A stretch of DNA of 54,948 nt from Proteus faecis (GCF_003144395.1 NZ_PENZ01000030.1:1-54948), one strand, 5' to 3'; positions 27,887 to 37,329 are shown, numbered from the stretch's first letter. Program-made: numbers and translations. The notes: generated by a model from the sequence alone, not told the origin.

Positions 27887-29620
27887 ATGTCAGTAAGCAA
27901 AAATAATAATGAAATAACAGATATTATAAAAGAGAGAAAAAAGGTATTTCTTTCCATTGGAATATTTACAGCCTTAATAAATATTTTAATGTTAGTTCCA
28001 TCCATTTATATGTTACAAGTTTACGATCGAGTATTACCTTCAGGTAATGAAATGACTTTATTAATGCTAACACTTATTATGTTAGCATTATTTATTTTTA
28101 TGGGAGGGTTAGAATACTTAAGAAGTATTATTGTCATTAGAATGAGTAACAAGCTTGATTTATCTTTAAACTCAAGAATTTATACTGCTGCATATCAAGC
28201 AAAATTAAACAAAACCCCCGGAATTAATTCTTCTTTAGCATTTAATGACTTAGTGACTATTAGGCAATTTATTACAAGTCACGCCATTTTTACTTTTTTT
28301 GATTTACCATGGTTCCCTATTTACCTTCTTGTTATTGCATTATTTAATCCATGGTTAGGATTATTTGCATTGTGTGGTGCACTCGTTTTATTTTCCTTGG
28401 CAATTCTTAATGAATATTTATCTCGATCATCATTAAAAAGCGCCAATGATTTTGCTAATCAAGCACAAGTAATACAAAGTCATCATTTTGAACACCCACA
28501 GCCTATTGAAGCAATGGGAATGTTGGGTTATTTACGTAATCAATGGCAAATTACTCACTTTAAATATCTACAGGCACAAACTCACGCGAGTGATAATGCA
28601 GCTGGTGTTAATGCAATAACGAAAGTGACTCGAATGGCACTGCAATCTTTAATGCTAGGATTAGGTGGATGGTTAGCAATAGATAATACAATTAGCCCAG
28701 GAATGATGATCGCAGGATCAATACTATTAGGTCGTGCTTTAGCGCCAATTGAACAAGTTATTGCTGTATGGAAAAACTGGGATAGTAGTAAAGAAGCTTA
28801 TAAAAGGTTAACCACACTATTAAAAACGTATCCTGAAGAAAATAAAAAAATGGCGCTACCGGCTCCTAAAGGTGAATTGACAGTAAATATTAATCAAGCT
28901 CAATACCCTCAAACAGAACGCACACTATTAAATAATATTCATTTTTCACTAAGTCCCAGCGATGTACTTGGCATTATTGGCCCTAGTGCTTCGGGTAAAT
29001 CCTCTTTAGCTAAATTTATTGTTGGTATATGGGAAGTTAAAACTGGTGCCATACGTCTTGATAATGCAGATATATATCAATGGAATAAAAGTGAAGTTGG
29101 CCAATATATTGGATACCTTCCCCAAGAAATTGCCCTTTTCCCCGGAACAATTGCCGAAAATATTGCCCGATTTTCTGAAATAGATCCTCAAAAAGTCACT
29201 CAAGCAGCGATGATGGCAAATGTTCATGAAATGATTTTACGTTTTCCTGATGGCTATGAAACCGTTATTGGCGCTCATGGCGAAGGATTGTCAGGAGGAC
29301 AACAACAACGTATAGCATTAGCTCGTGCATTGTATGGTGATCCTACTCTAGTTGTTTTAGATGAACCCAATTCTAATTTAGATGACTTAGGTATTAAGGC
29401 TTTAATACAAGCAATTCAAATACTTAAACAGAATAAAAAAACCGTCATATTAATCACACATCAAAAACAATTACTCTCAGTAACCAATAAACTCTTAGTA
29501 CTGTTCGATGGTCACACCAAATTATTTGGTTCAACAACAGCAGTTATTGCAGAGTTAAATAAATCATCAGTAATCAAAAGTACACCAACAACAACGCCTA
29601 TTACACAAAGCAATATTTAA
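27887..29620 (+). CDS. zapB: ZapB, type I secretion ABC transporter (permease/ATPase)
   Basis: This 577-residue PrtD-type half-transporter has an N-terminal membrane domain (about residues 20-320, first segments SIGIFTALINILMLVPSIYML and LIMLALFIFMGG) and a C-terminal ATPase. Visible motifs are Walker A GPSASGKSS near 365, the signature LSGGQQQR near 468 and Walker B LVVLDEP near 488. It lacks a C39-like peptidase domain, as expected for protease exporters. Family knowledge: it drives ATP-dependent export of RTX proteases straight to the medium with the HlyD- and TolC-type partners encoded next. The start has AGGAATAACATT before it; zapC begins 16 nt after its stop. Confidence 0.93.
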   Translation: MSVSKNNNEITDIIKERKKVFLSIGIFTALINILMLVPSIYMLQVYDRVLPSGNEMTLLMLTLIMLALFIFMGGLEYLRSIIVIRMSNKLDLSLNSRIYTAAYQAKLNKTPGINSSLAFNDLVTIRQFITSHAIFTFFDLPWFPIYLLVIALFNPWLGLFALCGALVLFSLAILNEYLSRSSLKSANDFANQAQVIQSHHFEHPQPIEAMGMLGYLRNQWQITHFKYLQAQTHASDNAAGVNAITKVTRMALQSLMLGLGGWLAIDNTISPGMMIAGSILLGRALAPIEQVIAVWKNWDSSKEAYKRLTTLLKTYPEENKKMALPAPKGELTVNINQAQYPQTERTLLNNIHFSLSPSDVLGIIGPSASGKSSLAKFIVGIWEVKTGAIRLDNADIYQWNKSEVGQYIGYLPQEIALFPGTIAENIARFSEIDPQKVTQAAMMANVHEMILRFPDGYETVIGAHGEGLSGGQQQRIALARALYGDPTLVVLDEPNSNLDDLGIKALIQAIQILKQNKKTVILITHQKQLLSVTNKLLVLFDGHTKLFGSTTAVIAELNKSSVIKSTPTTTPITQSNI

Positions 29621-29636
29621 TATTGAGAAGACTATT

Positions 29637-30962
29637 ATGATCACAAAAAAAAATGAAATCGATATTGTTCATGGTATTTCAGATGATCCTAGAAAATTCT
29701 TAATAATAGGATGGTCAGTTATTCTTTTAGGTCTTGCTATTTTTATTTTTTGGGCAGCCTTTGCACCTTTAGATAAAGGCGTCTCTACGAAAGGTAATGT
29801 TTCAATTTCGGGTAATAAAAAGAGTGTTCAAGCTTCAGTAGAAGGTATTATTACTGACATTTTAGTGAAGAATGGCGATAACGTAGTCGAAGGGCAAACG
29901 CTTATTCAATTAAGTCCTATTCAATCAAAAGCCTTAGTAAAATCCTTATCAGAACAATATGATAATTTACTTGTTACTCAACAACGCTTATATGCTCAAT
30001 TAAATGAAAAAACAGAATTTATCCTAGATCCTAATGAAACGTATTATTCTCATTCAGAAAATTTAAATAAATTATCCCAACTACAAAATAAATTACTTAA
30101 TGAAAAGTATATTGAATTACATAGTGAAATAAATGGCTACAATGCGATTATTGATGGTATTTCTAATCGCTTAGTTCATTTAAAAAAATCTACGCTAAAT
30201 AAACAGCATCAAATTAATAGCCTACAAAAACAGATCAAAGATTTATACACACTTGCTAATGAGGGTTATATTCCTCGTCATCGTTATCAAGAAATTGAGC
30301 GAGAACTCGCTGAAAATAATAACCATCTTAATGATACATATGGGCAAATAAGTACATTAGAAAAACAAAAATTGGAATACCAGCAAAAAATATTGCAGCG
30401 TAATGCTAATTTTTACCAATCAGCACGTACTGAACTTAACCAAGTTCAGTTACAAATAAGTGAAACAGAAAAACAACTTATCATTGAAATAGATAAACTA
30501 AAAAAGATGCAAATTACTGCACCCATTTCGGGAATAGTAATGGATTTATCTGTTTTTACTCAAGGTGGTGTTGTAAGAACAGGTCAAACATTAATGGAAG
30601 TCGTTCCTCAAGATCATCAATTAATTATTGAGGCACGCTTAGCTCCTCACCTTATTGATAAAGTTACTCTTGGTCTTCCTGTTGATTTAATGTTTAGTGC
30701 ATTCAATCAAAATACAACACCTAAAATTCCTGGAGAGGTAACATTAATCTCAGCGGATAGACTGATTGATGAAAGAACAACAGAACCTTATTACCAAGTG
30801 TTTATTAATGTTAAAGATAATAATCTTCTTACAGATGATAAAAATAAATTAAAGGCAGGAATGCCGGTTGATGTATTTATTAATACAGGTGATCGTTCAT
30901 TACTAAATTATCTCTTCAAGCCTGTTTTAGATAGGATCCACACTTCATTGACGGAAGAATAA
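29637..30962 (+). CDS. zapC: ZapC, HlyD-family membrane-fusion protein of the type I exporter
   Basis: This 441-residue periplasmic adaptor has one N-terminal membrane segment (about residues 22-46, FLIIGWSVILLGLAIFIFWAAFAPL), a lipoyl-type half (VEGIITDILVKNGDNVVEGQ), a long coiled coil (about 95-285) and the second lipoyl half plus beta-barrel (ITAPISGIVMDLSVFTQGGVVRTGQTLMEVVP). This is the PrtE/HlyD architecture and length. It links the ABC transporter ZapB with the outer-membrane channel ZapD. The gene is tightly packed, 2 nt ahead of zapD, so the three are one transcription unit. Confidence 0.93.
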   Translation: MITKKNEIDIVHGISDDPRKFLIIGWSVILLGLAIFIFWAAFAPLDKGVSTKGNVSISGNKKSVQASVEGIITDILVKNGDNVVEGQTLIQLSPIQSKALVKSLSEQYDNLLVTQQRLYAQLNEKTEFILDPNETYYSHSENLNKLSQLQNKLLNEKYIELHSEINGYNAIIDGISNRLVHLKKSTLNKQHQINSLQKQIKDLYTLANEGYIPRHRYQEIERELAENNNHLNDTYGQISTLEKQKLEYQQKILQRNANFYQSARTELNQVQLQISETEKQLIIEIDKLKKMQITAPISGIVMDLSVFTQGGVVRTGQTLMEVVPQDHQLIIEARLAPHLIDKVTLGLPVDLMFSAFNQNTTPKIPGEVTLISADRLIDERTTEPYYQVFINVKDNNLLTDDKNKLKAGMPVDVFINTGDRSLLNYLFKPVLDRIHTSLTEE

Positions 30963-30964
30963 TA

Positions 30965-32314
30965 ATGCGAATAAAAAAACTCTCTATCATTTTATTTATA
31001 TGGATGCTAAGTTTTCACGCTTTTGCGATCACACTTTCCGATCTCTATTTCTTAGCAATAAAAAATGACCCTACATTTAATGCTGCGATTAAAGAGCAGA
31101 TTGCGGGTAAAGAGTATGAGAATATTGGGTTATCACAATTACTTCCAAGTATACATGTAAACTATCAAAATAACCCTCGAAATTGGCAACGAAAAGTTTA
31201 TCCTATTAATACGAATCAAGGAGAAATAGAAAGAACAGAATATCAAAACTATCAAAGCCATTCTGTCAGTGCAATTATTAGCCAACCGCTTTTTGATTAC
31301 ACCGCATTTAGTGATTATAAATCATCAATAATCAAAACATTATTATCAGACAGCCGTTATCAAGTGAAATTTTCTGAGCTTGTGATCAGATTAGTGGATA
31401 ATTATATAGAATTGGCTTATGCGCAGGATAAATTATTATTAAATCTTTCACAGCAAGAAATTTATAAAAAGCAACTAACATCAAGTCAGCGTTTATTCGA
31501 ATTAGGTGAAGGGACAATAACTGATATTTCAGAGATCCAAACACGATTATATTTAACTCAATCTCAATATACGGATATCCAGCTTGAGTTAGATAATGCT
31601 AAAAATAAACTAAGTTCAATGATTGGCACGCCATTGCCTTACGCAGAACATATAGCGAAATTAAGTAATAATAGTTTTATATTACAACCTATCACACCCA
31701 ATAATTACGAATCATGGGAAAATGAGGTTATGCAAAACAACCTCGATATTCAAACAGCCCGTTATGAAATGGCAATAGCAAAACAAGAAGTAGAAAAAAA
31801 TAGAGGTGAATTTTTCCCAACAGTGCAACTCTATGCTTCTTATTCTAATAGTGATTCTGATAGCAATAATACCGTAAATCAAAAATATCAATCAGCAAAC
31901 GTTGGATTTTATGTCAGCTTGCCTTTATTTAATGGTGGAAAAACAACAGCTTCAATGCGTCAATCTACTGCCTTGTATCAAATGAGTGCTTTTGAAAGAG
32001 ATGCCATTATCCAACAAATCACGCAAGAATTACGTCATCAATACCAAATATGTACAACTAGTAACATTAAATTGAATGCCTATGAGCAATCTGTTTCCTC
32101 TGCAAAATTGCAATTAGATGCAACTCAAAAAAGTTATATTGGCGGGCAGAGAACAATGGTTGATGTTCTTAATGCTGAAGAATTATTATATCGTTCTCAA
32201 CAAGATTTAATTAAAGCTAAATATGATTACATTCAGGCTTGGGCATTATTACATCAATATACTAATACATTAGATATTGAAAAAATAAAATTAATTGAAG
32301 GCTATTTTCAATAG
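30965..32314 (+). CDS. zapD: ZapD, TolC-family outer-membrane channel of the type I exporter
   Basis: This 449-residue protein has a signal peptide (MRIKKLSIILFIWMLSFHAFA) and the duplicated TolC-like helical/barrel pattern, with typical blocks LSDLYFLAIKNDPTFNAA, SAIISQPLFDY, SSQRLFELGEGTITDISEIQTRL, VGFYVSLPLFNGGKT and SYIGGQRTMVDVLNAEELLYRSQQDL. Length fits PrtF-like channels. It completes the ZapBCD exporter and is the last gene of the operon, followed after about 40 nt by a hairpin terminator. Confidence 0.92.
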   Translation: MRIKKLSIILFIWMLSFHAFAITLSDLYFLAIKNDPTFNAAIKEQIAGKEYENIGLSQLLPSIHVNYQNNPRNWQRKVYPINTNQGEIERTEYQNYQSHSVSAIISQPLFDYTAFSDYKSSIIKTLLSDSRYQVKFSELVIRLVDNYIELAYAQDKLLLNLSQQEIYKKQLTSSQRLFELGEGTITDISEIQTRLYLTQSQYTDIQLELDNAKNKLSSMIGTPLPYAEHIAKLSNNSFILQPITPNNYESWENEVMQNNLDIQTARYEMAIAKQEVEKNRGEFFPTVQLYASYSNSDSDSNNTVNQKYQSANVGFYVSLPLFNGGKTTASMRQSTALYQMSAFERDAIIQQITQELRHQYQICTTSNIKLNAYEQSVSSAKLQLDATQKSYIGGQRTMVDVLNAEELLYRSQQDLIKAKYDYIQAWALLHQYTNTLDIEKIKLIEGYFQ

Positions 32315-32354
32315 AGTTGATAATTTCTTTGATAACATATATGAAGATAATTAT

Positions 32355-32389
32355 AAAAGTCCTAGATCGTGTGTAGATATAGGACTTTT
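32355..32389. terminator. Bidirectional hairpin terminator after zapD
   Basis: AAAAGTCCTA pairs with TAGGACTTTT across a 15-nt loop. It serves zapD on the plus strand and, read from the other side, the small gene at 32435-32527. The U-runs are short (TTTT), so strength is moderate. Confidence 0.55.
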
Positions 32390-32434
32390 AATTATAAGCA
32401 ATCGTTAATTACTTATTTTAGCTAGCGGGTATCA

Positions 32435-32527
32435 TCACTTCTTTTTATTACCGTACAACGTTAATACACGGTGAGTAAGAGCAATTGATGCTAGACCGAT
32501 AAAACACTCAGCTAGGAAAATCAGCAT
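32435..32527 (-). CDS. 30-residue single-span membrane protein
   Basis: The minus strand encodes MLIFLAECFIGLASIALTHR followed by VLTLYGNKKK and a TGA stop. It has one hydrophobic span (residues 2-18) and a basic tail, typical of small inner-membrane proteins of enterobacteria. GGGGGT lies 5 nt before the ATG as ribosome site. A complementary ACCCCC 25 nt further upstream could mask it. The gene shares a bidirectional hairpin with zapD downstream. I do not recognise the family; no function is proposed. The match of start, strong ribosome site, hydrophobic span and terminator makes it more than a chance frame. Confidence 0.6.
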   Translation of the reverse strand: MLIFLAECFIGLASIALTHRVLTLYGNKKK

Positions 32528-32532
32528 AAATT

Positions 32533-32569
32533 ACCCCCATTCATAAGTACATTTTGTTTGGGCGGGGGT
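32533..32569 (-). promoter_or_regulatory. Leader hairpin that could sequester the ribosome site of the small membrane protein gene
   Basis: In the minus-strand transcript ACCCCC (32569-32564) can pair with GGGGGT (32538-32533), the ribosome site of the 30-codon gene, across 25 nt. All six pairs include five G-C pairs, conspicuous in a region that is otherwise very AT-rich. Confidence 0.4.
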
Positions 32570-32803
32570 TCTGATAAAGTAAAGTGACTTGTCATATAAT
32601 GCTTAGCTAACTCCGATTTAATGGACACATTTTAAACCTACCATTAAAACCCAAAAGAGCAAAATATATTTTTCAACAAAATCCATTTTTGGACTTTGAT
32701 CACATAAAAACAACACAAAAAATCAAATCTATGTCATTTTAAAAGTTAAATTTATTTGCTCTTTTATAACCGCCTTGTAAAAAATAAATAATTTTAAAAT
32801 CAG
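32570..32803. other. Intergenic sequence between the small gene and arnT
   Basis: No gene is seen. It should hold the promoter of the small membrane protein gene; a CATTATATGAC segment near 32600-32610 (minus strand) could be a -10 region. A partial CRP-like TGTGATCAAAGTCCAA lies near 32690-32705. Confidence 0.4.
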
Positions 32804-34450
32804 TTAATTAAAGAAAACAAATGTTAAATCACCCTGCTTTTCTACAATAGGTTTTACCTTTAACTGGCTTATAATAGATAATATCTCTTTTCGCTCTGGA
32901 CGAACTAAAATAATCGCAATTCCTTGATAGTTATTCTCTTCAATTAAATTAACTAGTTGCTTAAGATCATAATATTTATTTTGTACATCAGGGTATGCTA
33001 GACCATAAGCCAACTCTCCTTTCGTCTCTGTTAAACGAATATCAGTGCGTTTTAAACCCCATGCTAAAGACGTACCAATCCCAACTTCATCTGTTAAAAG
33101 ATAAGGCTTATTTGCTAGCTCACTATAATAGTGATTAATTACCTTTTCAGGAGTGCTTTTGCTTTCTACTTTATGAGGAATAGCATATCCAATTACTAGA
33201 CTTAATCCTATCGAGCAAAATAAAGTCAGTAACCGTGTAGGTTTAAAGAATGAAGCAATTCCCATCACACTCCAGCATAAAAAGCCAGCAATACCCAGCA
33301 ATATTTTATATTGCTCATTGGTTTCATATAACGTAAATCGTGTAGAGAAAAGTGAATAAACAATAATAGAGACACCTACAAGCCCAAAAAGTGTATTTAT
33401 GATCGCATTAATATTATGAATTTTCTCATTTTGTTTATTTCTTAGTTCTTCTATGTAATGTGCAATCAAGATAGAAAGTGGCACAAAGCAAGGTAACATA
33501 TAGGTTAATAACTTACCGCTAGAGGCAGAAAAAAAAGCAAAAAATAGAAATAACCAAAACGAAAAATAAAGAGTTCCTTTTTTCAATAAAATAGCTGATT
33601 TAATAGCCCCAAATAAGAATCCTAACCAAGGCAAAATACCCAAAATAATAATAGGTAAATAAAACCACATAGGTTGTGATCTTGCTGTTCCTTTTTCAAC
33701 AAAGCGTTGAACATGCTCAACCCAAAAGAAATAGTGCCAATAATCAGGAGCTTGAAGCGCAACTGAAATAACCCATGGGCCAGCAATAATAAGCATAGAA
33801 ATAAGCGCTATTGGTGCATAACAAAGGACTTCTTTAAAACGAGATAAGCTAATTGCAGTTACAACAAAAACTAATGCCGGTAATACAACAGCAATAAAAC
33901 CTTTAGTTAAAAAACCTAATCCACAGAAAACACCAACTAAAAGATAAGCGCTGATTTTTGATTTTCTATTCTGTGCAGATAATCCACTTAAAAAATAATA
34001 CATCGCAATAGTGACAAACATTGTCACAATAGGATCAAGAATATTATAGGTACCAATAGCTAATACAAGAAACGAGGATAAAAACACGACCAGTGCATTA
34101 AACGCCAAATTACGGTTATGCCAAACTAGCATCGCAGCACGATAAACAAATAAGCCAGTTAATAAAGTTGAAGTGACAACGACAATACGAACAGAAAAAT
34201 TACCACCACCAAATAACCATTGTGCAATACTGTTAAGCCAATACCCCAACACTGGCTTTTCAAAATAGCGAATATCCAGCATGTAAGGTACAGACCAATC
34301 ACCTGATACAAGCATTTCTCGACTAATTTCAGCATAGCGGATCTCATCTGGTTGCCAGAGTAGTCGCGTTTCGAGAGGAATGAAATAAGTTAAAAGTATA
34401 AAAATAAAAAGTAGAAACCATTTATATCTTTCTACAAAATCAACACGCAT
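32804..34450 (-). CDS. arnT: ArnT-family lipid A 4-amino-4-deoxy-L-arabinose transferase
   Basis: From the ATG at 34450, preceded by GAGGAATAT, the protein is 548 residues; E. coli ArnT is 550. It is a GT-C fold polytopic membrane enzyme. The N-terminal loop has the family blocks ETRLLWQPDEIRYAEISREML (Asp35/Glu36 region) and RYFEKPVLGYW; a dozen hydrophobic segments follow, and a C-terminal periplasmic domain ends the protein. Family knowledge: it moves L-Ara4N from undecaprenyl phosphate to lipid A, giving resistance to polymyxin and cationic peptides, which is intrinsic in Proteus. No arnBCADEF genes are adjacent, so this is an orphan or second copy; a related lipid or glycan acceptor is possible. 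Confidence 0.87.
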   Translation of the reverse strand: MRVDFVERYKWFLLFIFILLTYFIPLETRLLWQPDEIRYAEISREMLVSGDWSVPYMLDIRYFEKPVLGYWLNSIAQWLFGGGNFSVRIVVVTSTLLTGLFVYRAAMLVWHNRNLAFNALVVFLSSFLVLAIGTYNILDPIVTMFVTIAMYYFLSGLSAQNRKSKISAYLLVGVFCGLGFLTKGFIAVVLPALVFVVTAISLSRFKEVLCYAPIALISMLIIAGPWVISVALQAPDYWHYFFWVEHVQRFVEKGTARSQPMWFYLPIIILGILPWLGFLFGAIKSAILLKKGTLYFSFWLFLFFAFFSASSGKLLTYMLPCFVPLSILIAHYIEELRNKQNEKIHNINAIINTLFGLVGVSIIVYSLFSTRFTLYETNEQYKILLGIAGFLCWSVMGIASFFKPTRLLTLFCSIGLSLVIGYAIPHKVESKSTPEKVINHYYSELANKPYLLTDEVGIGTSLAWGLKRTDIRLTETKGELAYGLAYPDVQNKYYDLKQLVNLIEENNYQGIAIILVRPERKEILSIISQLKVKPIVEKQGDLTFVFFN

Positions 34451-34832
34451 ATATTCCTCGTCAAAATAAAACAATATCACTTTATACAAACCATTCACTT
34501 AGAATAGCTATCCTATAAAAGATTCAATTATTATTTATTAAATTATAATTAATTAATGTATTGCTTTATTTTTAACCAAAGATAATGAGTGTCAAAAAGC
34601 AGGATCTTCAATATTAATCAATATGATAAACTGTAATTCAGTTTGAAAGTTAAATTATGCATCATTAATCTTTTATTAGTAGCAATGAGTTTTTATCAAA
34701 CGATTAATCTAATTAGTATTAAAATAAAAAAATAGAAGGTAAAACCAAACATAAACAACAGATAAACAAAAAACCAGAAGGAATTTATTCTGGTTTTTGA
34801 TTGCTTTATTAAATTATATGATAATAAAGTTC
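34451..34832. other. Intergenic region between arnT and the CMD gene
   Basis: About 380 AT-rich bases with no gene seen. It contains the terminator of the CMD gene at its right end; the arnT promoter must be near its left end but is not distinguishable from AT-rich background. Confidence 0.5.
34770..34798 (-). terminator. Terminator of the CMD-family gene
   Basis: AACCAGAA pairs with TTCTGGTT across 8 nt with A-rich and T-rich flanks. Read on the minus strand, about 35 nt beyond the CMD stop, it ends in TTTTTT; it would also work on the plus strand. Confidence 0.6.
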
Positions 34833-35171
34833 TTATTTACTAAACTCTTTAAAAGCACCCATGGTGTTAGACGCATACATAACTGAAGGGCCTCCGCCCA
34901 TATAAATAGCAACACCTAATGCTTCAGCGAGTTCTTGTTCTGTTGTACCGAGCTCTACAAGTGTTTTTGTATGAAAACCAATACAACCATCACAACGATT
35001 TGCAACAGCAATCGCAATAGCGATCAATTCCTTCGTTTTTGCATCTAAAGCACCTTCTTTACCACCCGCTTTTGTCGTGCTCATAAAAGCTTTCATTACG
35101 TCTGGAATATTTTGAGACAATGTCCCCATGTTGCTGGCAATGTCTGTTACTATTTCTTTGTACTTGCTCAT
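34833..35171 (-). CDS. Carboxymuconolactone decarboxylase family protein (AhpD-like fold)
   Basis: This 112-residue protein is a single CMD domain. The AhpD-type redox motif CDGCIGFH is present with Cys60, Cys63 and His67, preceded by the helix LDAKTKELIAIAIAVANR. Family knowledge: proteins of this type act as thiol peroxidase or disulfide relay partners, often as hexamers; the physiological role of such short stand-alone members is mostly unknown. AGGGATC precedes the start. The gene is divergent from the DUF1992 gene with a 129-nt gap and has its own terminator, so it is probably monocistronic. Confidence 0.88.
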   Translation of the reverse strand: MSKYKEIVTDIASNMGTLSQNIPDVMKAFMSTTKAGGKEGALDAKTKELIAIAIAVANRCDGCIGFHTKTLVELGTTEQELAEALGVAIYMGGGPSVMYASNTMGAFKEFSK

Positions 35172-35300
35172 TTTTGATCCCTTACAATATATTTATTTAT
35201 ATAATATAAAAACATAATATCAAATTATATAATCTAAGCAAGTCAATTTAATCTAAGGTGATCTTTTCTATTATGATAGTTACCGAAAAAGAGGTTTAAA

Positions 35301-35693
35301 GTGTCTATTTTAGATGAGTGGGCTGAACGCCATATCGAAAAAGCATTACAAAAAGGAGAACTTTCGTCACTTAAAGGCGAAGGAAAACCGTTGATCATTG
35401 ATGATAATAGCCATGTTCCAGAGTCATTGAGAGCAAGCTATCATTTATTAAAAAATGCAGGTTTTTTACCCCCTGAAATGCAAGATAGAAAAGAAGCCTT
35501 ATCTCTAGCTGAGATCCTAAGCACACTAAATGGAACAGGAACAGAACACGAATCACTGCAAAAACGTTTGGCATTACTTGAGTTGAAATTGCAACAGGCA
35601 GGCTTAAATACTCAATTTTTACATGCAGACTATGCTACACAACTAACAGAAAAATTGGCAAATCATAAAAAAGAAACCGATCAAAAAGAATGA
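35301..35693 (+). CDS. yhdN: DUF1992 / DnaJ-homologue subfamily C member 28-like protein (YhdN-like)
   Basis: This 130-residue protein carries one DUF1992 domain near the N-terminus: LDEWAERHIEKALQKGELSSLKGEGKPL and the HVPESLRASYHLLKNAGFLPPEMQ block are diagnostic, followed by a helical C-terminal part. It closely resembles E. coli YhdN (about 122 residues). The name refers to a human J-domain protein sharing this domain; no J domain is present. Function is not established. An AAAGAGG ribosome site precedes the start. A perfect hairpin terminator follows, so it is probably transcribed alone. Confidence 0.87.
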   Translation: MSILDEWAERHIEKALQKGELSSLKGEGKPLIIDDNSHVPESLRASYHLLKNAGFLPPEMQDRKEALSLAEILSTLNGTGTEHESLQKRLALLELKLQQAGLNTQFLHADYATQLTEKLANHKKETDQKE

Positions 35694-35706
35694 AATTTCA
35701 AAATAG

Positions 35707-35739
35707 AAAAAGCTTATACATCCTTGTATAAGCTTTTTT
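35707..35739. terminator. Intrinsic terminator after the DUF1992 gene
   Basis: AAGCTTATACA pairs perfectly with TGTATAAGCTT across TCCT, with A-run and T-run flanks. It sits between two convergent genes (DUF1992 and the AbgT-type transporter) and can serve both. Confidence 0.85.
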
Positions 35740-35751
35740 CATCGCAGAAAA

Positions 35752-37329
35752 TTAACCTGCTGTTGGAGAATAGTACGTTGGTGAACCTGGCCCTACAGGT
35801 AAGTTAAATACAAATACCCATAAGTAGAATAATAATGACCAACCAATTAAGAAAATAATGGAATATGGCAACATCATAGAGATCATCGTGCCAATGCCTG
35901 TGTCTTTCTTATATTTTGTTGCAACGGCTAATATCAAACCAAAATAACTCATCATTGGTGTAATGATATTAGTGACAGAATCTCCTATTCGATAGGCTGC
36001 TTGGATTGTCTCTGGTGCATAACCTGCAAGCATTAACATTGGTACAAAGATAGGTGCGGTTACCGCCCATTGTGCTGATGCTGAACCAATCATTAAGTTA
36101 ATAAATGCACAGATTAAAATAAACCCTAAGAACAGTAATCCACTTGGCATATCAATGCTATTAAGTAGTGCTGCACCCTTAACAGCAATAACCTGACCGA
36201 TATTTGTCCAACCAAAGAACGCAACAAACTGAGCCGCAAAGAAAATAATCACTAAATAGAGCCCAAGCGTACTCATCGAATTCGCCATAGCATCAACGAT
36301 ATCTTTATCTGTACGCATTGTCTTAGCAATCCATCCATAAACAATACCCGGAATTGCAAAGAATAAGAAAATAAAGACAACAATAGATTTTAAGAAAGGA
36401 GAATTACCAATTAGCCCTGTCTCTTGGTTTCTCAATATGCCGTTTTCAGGAACAACCGTTAGCGCTAAAATCGCCCCCATAATAATAAAGGTTCCTGTTG
36501 CCGCCCATAATGCTCTTTTTTCTAGTGGTGTAACTTCAGCAGCATTCCTTAAATCATTTTCTTCATCATCAAGTTCATTACCGTTATAAGGCCCTAGTTG
36601 AGGCTCAACGATTTTTTCTGTAATGAAGTAACCTAAGAAAGTAATAAGGAATGTACTGACAAACATAAAGTACCAGTTTGCTTCAGCACCAACGATATAA
36701 GTTGGATCTATAATGCGCGCTGCTTGCTGCGTAATACCTGATAATAATGGATCTATCGTCCCTAAAAGTAAGTTAGCAGAATAACCACCAGAAACCCCTG
36801 CAAATGCAGCCGCTAAACCAGCAAGAGGATGCCGTCCTAACGAATGGAAGATAATTGCTGATAACGGTATTAGTACAACATAACCTAATTCAGCCGCAGT
36901 ATTAGACATAATACCGGCAAAAACAATTGCCATAGTGGTCATTTTACGTGGCGCTTTCATTACCACTAAACGCATAACCGCAGATAATAAACCTGCACGT
37001 TCAGCAATACCGACACCTAATAACGCCACCAGCACCGTACCTAATGGTGCAAACCCTGTAAAGTTTGTGACAATATTTGCCAATATACGACGAATACCAT
37101 CTGCATCTAGCAGACTAATAATGTGAATATAGCCATCTTCTGCGCGTCCTTTGGCACCTTCTGGTCGGGGATCTTGTACCGTAACACCGAAGTATTCACC
37201 AACTGCAGAAGAGACAAGTAAAATAGCAATTAAAATAATAAATAAAATAACGGGATGGGGTAGCGCATTTCCAAGCCATTCCACTGTGCGTAGAAAGCGA
37301 CTGCCTCCCTGTTTTTTTGTTTGCATCAT
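35752..37329 (-). CDS. abgT: AbgT-family transporter (p-aminobenzoyl-glutamate type)
   Basis: This 525-residue inner-membrane protein matches the AbgT family (E. coli AbgT 508). Recognisable segments are RTVEWLGNALPHPVILFIILI, FAPLGTVLVALLGVGIAERAGLL, SNTAAELGYVVLIPL, GVSGGYSANLL and SVTNIITPMMSYFGLILA, the last part of the conserved core. Family knowledge: members take up p-aminobenzoyl-glutamate or, in other species, export sulfonamides. No abgA or abgB peptidase gene adjoins it, so uptake of the folate catabolite is not certain. Two adjacent ATG codons follow AAGGAT; either may start. Confidence 0.87.
   Translation of the reverse strand: MMQTKKQGGSRFLRTVEWLGNALPHPVILFIILIAILLVSSAVGEYFGVTVQDPRPEGAKGRAEDGYIHIISLLDADGIRRILANIVTNFTGFAPLGTVLVALLGVGIAERAGLLSAVMRLVVMKAPRKMTTMAIVFAGIMSNTAAELGYVVLIPLSAIIFHSLGRHPLAGLAAAFAGVSGGYSANLLLGTIDPLLSGITQQAARIIDPTYIVGAEANWYFMFVSTFLITFLGYFITEKIVEPQLGPYNGNELDDEENDLRNAAEVTPLEKRALWAATGTFIIMGAILALTVVPENGILRNQETGLIGNSPFLKSIVVFIFLFFAIPGIVYGWIAKTMRTDKDIVDAMANSMSTLGLYLVIIFFAAQFVAFFGWTNIGQVIAVKGAALLNSIDMPSGLLFLGFILICAFINLMIGSASAQWAVTAPIFVPMLMLAGYAPETIQAAYRIGDSVTNIITPMMSYFGLILAVATKYKKDTGIGTMISMMLPYSIIFLIGWSLLFYLWVFVFNLPVGPGSPTYYSPTAG

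Noticed and set aside
32690-32705. CRP-like site in the gap before arnT's 3' end
   Set aside because: Two mismatches in the second half-site and about 160 nt from the only possible downstream gene; not supported.
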